Shown here: in pieces, positions 61,245-64,000 of the stretch | Position numbering within the stretch: the first letter of the stretch is position 1 | Layout of the letters: every line of letters starts with the position of its first letter | Assembly (NCBI RefSeq): GCF_014656295.1 | Contig: NZ_BNCD01000003.1 | Location: 410,155-474,154 of the forward strand | Reading direction: 5' to 3' | Length of the DNA stretch: 64,000 bases | Origin: Streptomyces sulfonofaciens | GTDB lineage: Bacteria > Actinomycetota > Actinomycetes > Streptomycetales > Streptomycetaceae | The notes under the pieces: model-generated | Databases searched by the model: none | Seen by the model: only the letters and a program-made list of their open reading frames with translations | What the model was told of the DNA's origin: nothing | Program-made: the position numbers and the translations under genes

Positions 61245-61949
61245 ATGACGACCGGGGTGCGACGCAGGATGGGAGTCGAGGAACGCCGGCGGCAGTTGAT
61301 CGGGGTGGCCCTCGACCTGTTCTGCCGCCGTTCGCCCGAGGACGTCTCCATCGACGAGATAGCGGCCGCCGCGGGCATCTCGCGCCCGCTGGTGTACCAC
61401 TACTTCCCGGGCAAACTGAGCCTGTACGAGGCGGCGTTGCAGCGTGCCGCGGACGATCTCGCCGAGCGGTTCGCGGAGCCCTGCCAAGGACCGCTGGGTG
61501 CGCGGCTGCTACGGATGACGGGGCGCTTCTTCGACTTCGTCGACGAGCACGGCCCCGGCTTCACCGCACTGATGCGGGGTGGTCCCGCCGGCTCCCCGGC
61601 GACCGGCGCACTGGCCGAATCTGTGCGGCAGGCGGCGTACGAGCAGATCCTGGCGCACCTGGGCACCGCCCAGCCGTCCGCGCGGCTGGAGCTCGTGGTG
61701 CGGTCCTGGGTCTCGCTGGCCGAGTCGACGGCCCTGCTGTGGCTGGACGGACGGCGCATCCCGCGGGGTGATCTGGAGCGGCAGCTCGTGCACGGCTTCG
61801 GGGCGCTGGTGGCGGTGGGCGCCGCCTACGACAAGGGGGACGAGGGGATGGCGGAGCTGTTCCACCGGCTGCTCACGGACGAGCCGGCGGACGGGCCGTT
61901 CGGCCAGGTGGCGGGCCGGCTGACGGCGCTGGTGCCGTCGGTGCCGTGA
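61245..61949 (+). CDS. TetR/AcrR-family regulator
   Basis: 234 residues. HTH domain about 10-60: VEERRRQLIGVALDLFCRRS, VSIDEIAAAAGISRPLVYHY and FPGKLSLYEAAL, with the Y-H-Y-F recognition helix pattern. The remainder is the helical ligand/dimer domain. ATG 61245 has GGTAAGGTG upstream and TATGCT about 14 bases farther. It stands alone, between the sigma-like gene and a convergent amylase gene; ligand and targets are unknown. Confidence 0.93.
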   Translation: MTTGVRRRMGVEERRRQLIGVALDLFCRRSPEDVSIDEIAAAAGISRPLVYHYFPGKLSLYEAALQRAADDLAERFAEPCQGPLGARLLRMTGRFFDFVDEHGPGFTALMRGGPAGSPATGALAESVRQAAYEQILAHLGTAQPSARLELVVRSWVSLAESTALLWLDGRRIPRGDLERQLVHGFGALVAVGAAYDKGDEGMAELFHRLLTDEPADGPFGQVAGRLTALVPSVP

Positions 61950-61954
61950 GTACG

Positions 61955-61991
61955 CCCGCACCCGCCCGCGGCGGCCCCGGGCGGGTGCGGG
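61955..61991. terminator. Bidirectional terminator, perfect 14-bp stem
   Basis: CCCGCACCCGCCCG (61955-61968) pairs perfectly with 61978-61991 (9-nt loop) in the 52 bp between the TetR stop and the amylase stop. Confidence 0.88.
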
Positions 61992-62001
61992 GAACGCGGG
62001 C

Positions 62002-63384
62002 TCAGCAGGACCGGGCCCCGGTGTGCACTGCGAGGGCCGTGTTGGCGGACAGCGTCGCCGTGAGGCGGCCCGAGGAGTCGACCGTCACCGGGCTGCCGTT
62101 CTGGACGTTGCAGTAGCCGCCGGCGGGCAGGGACGTCTGGAACGTACGGGTCAGCGGCGCCGACTCGTGGTTGATCGCCACGAAGCCCCTGCCGCCCCGG
62201 CCGAACGCGATCGCGTTGTTGCCGTTGTCCCACCAGTTGGTGACCGGCTCGTCCCCCACGGTGTTGCGGAAGGCGACCATGCTCTGGACCTCCGGCCAGT
62301 GGTGCTGGCACTTCCAGCCGTCCGCGTAGCAGGCGCGCACCGTGCCGCCGTTCGGCGGTCCCGCGTCGTTGTCACTGAACTCGTAGCCGGAGTGCACGTC
62401 GGGTGCCCCGTAGGGCCAGGCGAGCATGAAGACGTTCGCCAGGGTGTAGTTCGCGCCGTCCTTGTAGGTGAGCGTGGAGCCGTTCCGCTCGGTGTCCCAG
62501 TTGTCGACGAAGACGCCGGCCCGGCCACTGGGCAGATAGCCCCAGCCCTCCCCGAAGTTGTTCAGGTACGCCAGTTTCTCGCCGGTGAAGACGCGCTTGA
62601 GGTCGCGGCCGTAGCGGAACTCCTGGACGTCCCCGTTGGGCAGGTACTCGCCCGGCTGGACCGCCTCCCCGTCGCCGTAGATCACTTCCTGCTTGATGTA
62701 GACGTTCGGGTTGCTCAGCCGGGACTTGATGGCCCCGATGTCCTCGGTGGGGATGTGCTTGGCCCCGTCGATGCGGAAGCCGTCGACACCGAGCGAGAGG
62801 AGGTCGTCGAGGTACTGCGCCAGCCGGTCGCGCACATAGGGCTCGCCGGTGTCCAGGTCGGCCAGGCCCACCAGTTCGCAGTGCTGGACGTTGAAGCGGT
62901 CGGCGTAGTCGTCGACCGGGGACGTGCAGTCGTCCATGTCCTGGGGCTGGTAGATCCCCGGGTAGGTGTACTTGGTGTACGAGGAGCCGCCGGTGCCGGT
63001 GCCGGAGCCCGCGGACATGTGGTTCACCACGGCGTCCGCGACGACCTTCACACCCGCCGCGTGGCAGGTGTCGATCATGTTCTTGAAGGCGGTCCTGTCG
63101 CCCAGCCGCCCCGCGATCCGGTAGCTGACCGGCTGGTACGAGGTCCACCACTGGTTGCCCTGGATGTGCTCGGTGGCCGGGGACACCTCCACGTATCCGT
63201 AGCCGGCCGGGCCGAGGGTGCGGGTGCACTCCCCGGCGACCGAGGCGTACGTCCATTCGAAGAGCTCGGCGGTGACGTCCTTGGCCCCCGGCGGGGCCGC
63301 GTCGGCGGCGCCGGGCGGGACGAGGACCGCGGCCGCCGCGCCCGCCACGACGGCGAGCGCGGCTGCCAGGGATCTGCGGGCCAT
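62002..63384 (-). CDS. Secreted alpha-amylase (GH13)
   Basis: 460 residues. Sec signal peptide [20 protein letters not shown] ending near PPGAADA. Region I is [10 protein letters not shown], region [14 protein letters not shown] with the nucleophile Asp, region [11 protein letters not shown] with the acid/base Glu, and region [11 protein letters not shown], where the usual FVDNHD has Trp in place of His. The C-terminal all-beta domain ends VHTGARSC; there is no starch-binding module. GGAGGAACC precedes the ATG at 63382-63384. Expression is probably controlled by a maltose regulator, since CTTGCAG-type elements flank its promoter. Confidence 0.95.
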   Translation of the reverse strand: MARRSLAAALAVVAGAAAAVLVPPGAADAAPPGAKDVTAELFEWTYASVAGECTRTLGPAGYGYVEVSPATEHIQGNQWWTSYQPVSYRIAGRLGDRTAFKNMIDTCHAAGVKVVADAVVNHMSAGSGTGTGGSSYTKYTYPGIYQPQDMDDCTSPVDDYADRFNVQHCELVGLADLDTGEPYVRDRLAQYLDDLLSLGVDGFRIDGAKHIPTEDIGAIKSRLSNPNVYIKQEVIYGDGEAVQPGEYLPNGDVQEFRYGRDLKRVFTGEKLAYLNNFGEGWGYLPSGRAGVFVDNWDTERNGSTLTYKDGANYTLANVFMLAWPYGAPDVHSGYEFSDNDAGPPNGGTVRACYADGWKCQHHWPEVQSMVAFRNTVGDEPVTNWWDNGNNAIAFGRGGRGFVAINHESAPLTRTFQTSLPAGGYCNVQNGSPVTVDSSGRLTATLSANTALAVHTGARSC

Positions 63385-63500
63385 GGTTCCTCCTGCACGT
63401 GGGTGCGCGGACCGCACGGGATGCGTGCGGGTGAGGTGCGGGTGTGGGTGGGGCCAGACCGCAGGGACAACGCGCCATGCCCGTAAGGCCACTGAAGATT

Positions 63501-63609
63501 CTTGCAGCAAGCCGTCAACCGGCTGCCGCACCCGAGACCGTACGATCGTCGTACGGGCCGGTCAACCCTTGCGGCAAAGGGAGTTGAGGGGAAGTCGACT
63601 CGCTGCAAG
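63501..63609 (-). promoter_or_regulatory. Amylase promoter with MalR/Reg1-type elements
   Basis: On the minus strand TTGACC (63565-63560), 17 bp, TACGGT (63542-63537). CTTGCTGCAAG/CTTGCAGCAAG at 63501-63511 lies just downstream of the start point, TTGCGGCAA at 63569-63577 is directly upstream of the -35 box, and CTTGCAG (63609-63603) is farther upstream. CTTGCAG repeats are the known binding elements of MalR/Reg1 in Streptomyces amylase promoters. The rest of 63385-63820 has no gene. Confidence 0.8.
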
Positions 63610-63744
63610 GTCTTTCGCAACTGCTTTCAGCAGTGCTAACTTCTCCGCACTCCGATCCGGTCGGCCGGTGGTCCTGACTGCCCCACGGCAGGGCCTCACG
63701 CGCCCGGCCGGCCGGACCGGTGACGGGCCCGCGGACACGGCGCA

Positions 63745-63761
63745 CGGACGCCCCGCGTCCG
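63745..63761 (-). terminator. Hairpin after the partial GH13 gene
   Basis: CGGACGC (63745-63751) pairs with GCGTCCG (63755-63761), about 60 bases beyond the GH13 stop on the minus strand. A weak candidate: the stem is only 7 bp with a 3-nt loop. Confidence 0.45.
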
Positions 63762-63820
63762 CGCGCCGCCGCCCTCAGGCGCCGGGCGCCGCCCCCGGTG
63801 CCGCTCGGCGGTGCCGCTCG

Positions 63821-64000
63821 TCAGTCGGTGGTCCACCAGGCCGTGGTGTCGCCGGGCAGCAGCGCCGTGCCGTCCTCGTACACGGTGATCCGGTCCGTCG
63901 AGCTGGACAGCATCAGGCGTCCGTGGGCGGGCACGCGGACCGGCGTAGCGGTGGTGTTCGCGGTGCACACGAAGCCCTGCCCGCCGCTTCGCCCGGGGGG
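63821..64000 (-). CDS. GH13 alpha-glucosidase-like protein, C-terminal end (partial)
   Basis: The last 59 residues of a minus-strand gene that enters from the right edge: QGFVCTANTTATPVRVPAHG, then RLMLSSSTDRITVYEDGTAL and LPGDTTAWWTTD, ending with TGA at 63823-63821. This matches the C-terminal beta domain of bacterial alpha-glucosidases (VxVPAxGxVLLxS and final DTTAWW). The catalytic part is outside the window. Upstream of the amylase gene on the same strand, it suggests a starch/maltodextrin locus. Confidence 0.65.
   Translation of the reverse strand, partial: PPGRSGGQGFVCTANTTATPVRVPAHGRLMLSSSTDRITVYEDGTALLPGDTTAWWTTD

Noticed and set aside
1..64000. tRNA, rRNA, CRISPR array, transposase or phage attachment site
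   Set aside because: None of the expected sequence patterns was seen on either strand.

Overview
The window is high-GC actinobacterial chromosome, almost certainly Streptomyces. Coding DNA has strong third-position G/C, GTG starts are frequent, many -10 boxes lie six bases before a start codon, and the order psp locus, cobalamin genes, pepA, lpd, E2, aceE, lipB, lipA, RDD protein, glnA is that of the Streptomyces core chromosome (recalled, not searched). No rRNA, tRNA, CRISPR array, insertion sequence or prophage was recognised.

Layout. 1-9 kb: the end of nadA, an RND exporter, and a minus-strand block pspA, pspAA, histidine kinase, response regulator (envelope stress). 7.6-10.4 kb: DUF3043 membrane protein, methyltransferase, HtrA-like lipoprotein protease. 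10.8-16.5 kb: cobalamin lower-ligand and nucleotide-loop assembly (an MBL-CobU fusion, cobT, cobS) with a methyltransferase. 16.9-26.3 kb: pepA, then central carbon metabolism: dihydrolipoyl dehydrogenase, a two-lipoyl-domain E2, a GntR regulator and AceE, each separated by strong terminators. 26.4-35.3 kb: accessory and regulatory genes (decayed MerR gene, WYL regulator with an insert, SDR, DUF4240, GNAT, epimerase, FAD oxidoreductase, TPR regulator). 35.5-41.9 kb: lipB and lipA, which make and attach the lipoyl cofactor needed by the E2 15 kb upstream, small and membrane proteins, and glnA behind a textbook GlnR box.

42-52 kb: DUF2231 protein, K+ channel, WhiB protein, a divergent Gfo/Idh oxidoreductase and ROK repressor pair with matching operators, an 8-bp tandem repeat, an arylamine N-acetyltransferase, a polyol-type MFS transporter, a frameshifted methyltransferase, and an exported ParB-like protein. 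52-64 kb: small conserved-looking proteins, an orphan winged-helix regulator, a second kinase/regulator pair, an exported GH89 alpha-N-acetylglucosaminidase with its own promoter and palindrome, a membrane-anchored protein with a sigma-factor-like amino end, a TetR regulator, and a secreted alpha-amylase with the end of a second GH13 enzyme.

The parts that known families explain least are the sigma-like membrane protein (59.2-61.2 kb), two unrelated 8-bp-period repeat tracts, the aceE operator/promoter, the ROK operator pair, and a 39-residue open reading frame at 52.6 kb. Function calls rest on motif recognition by eye; no database search was run.
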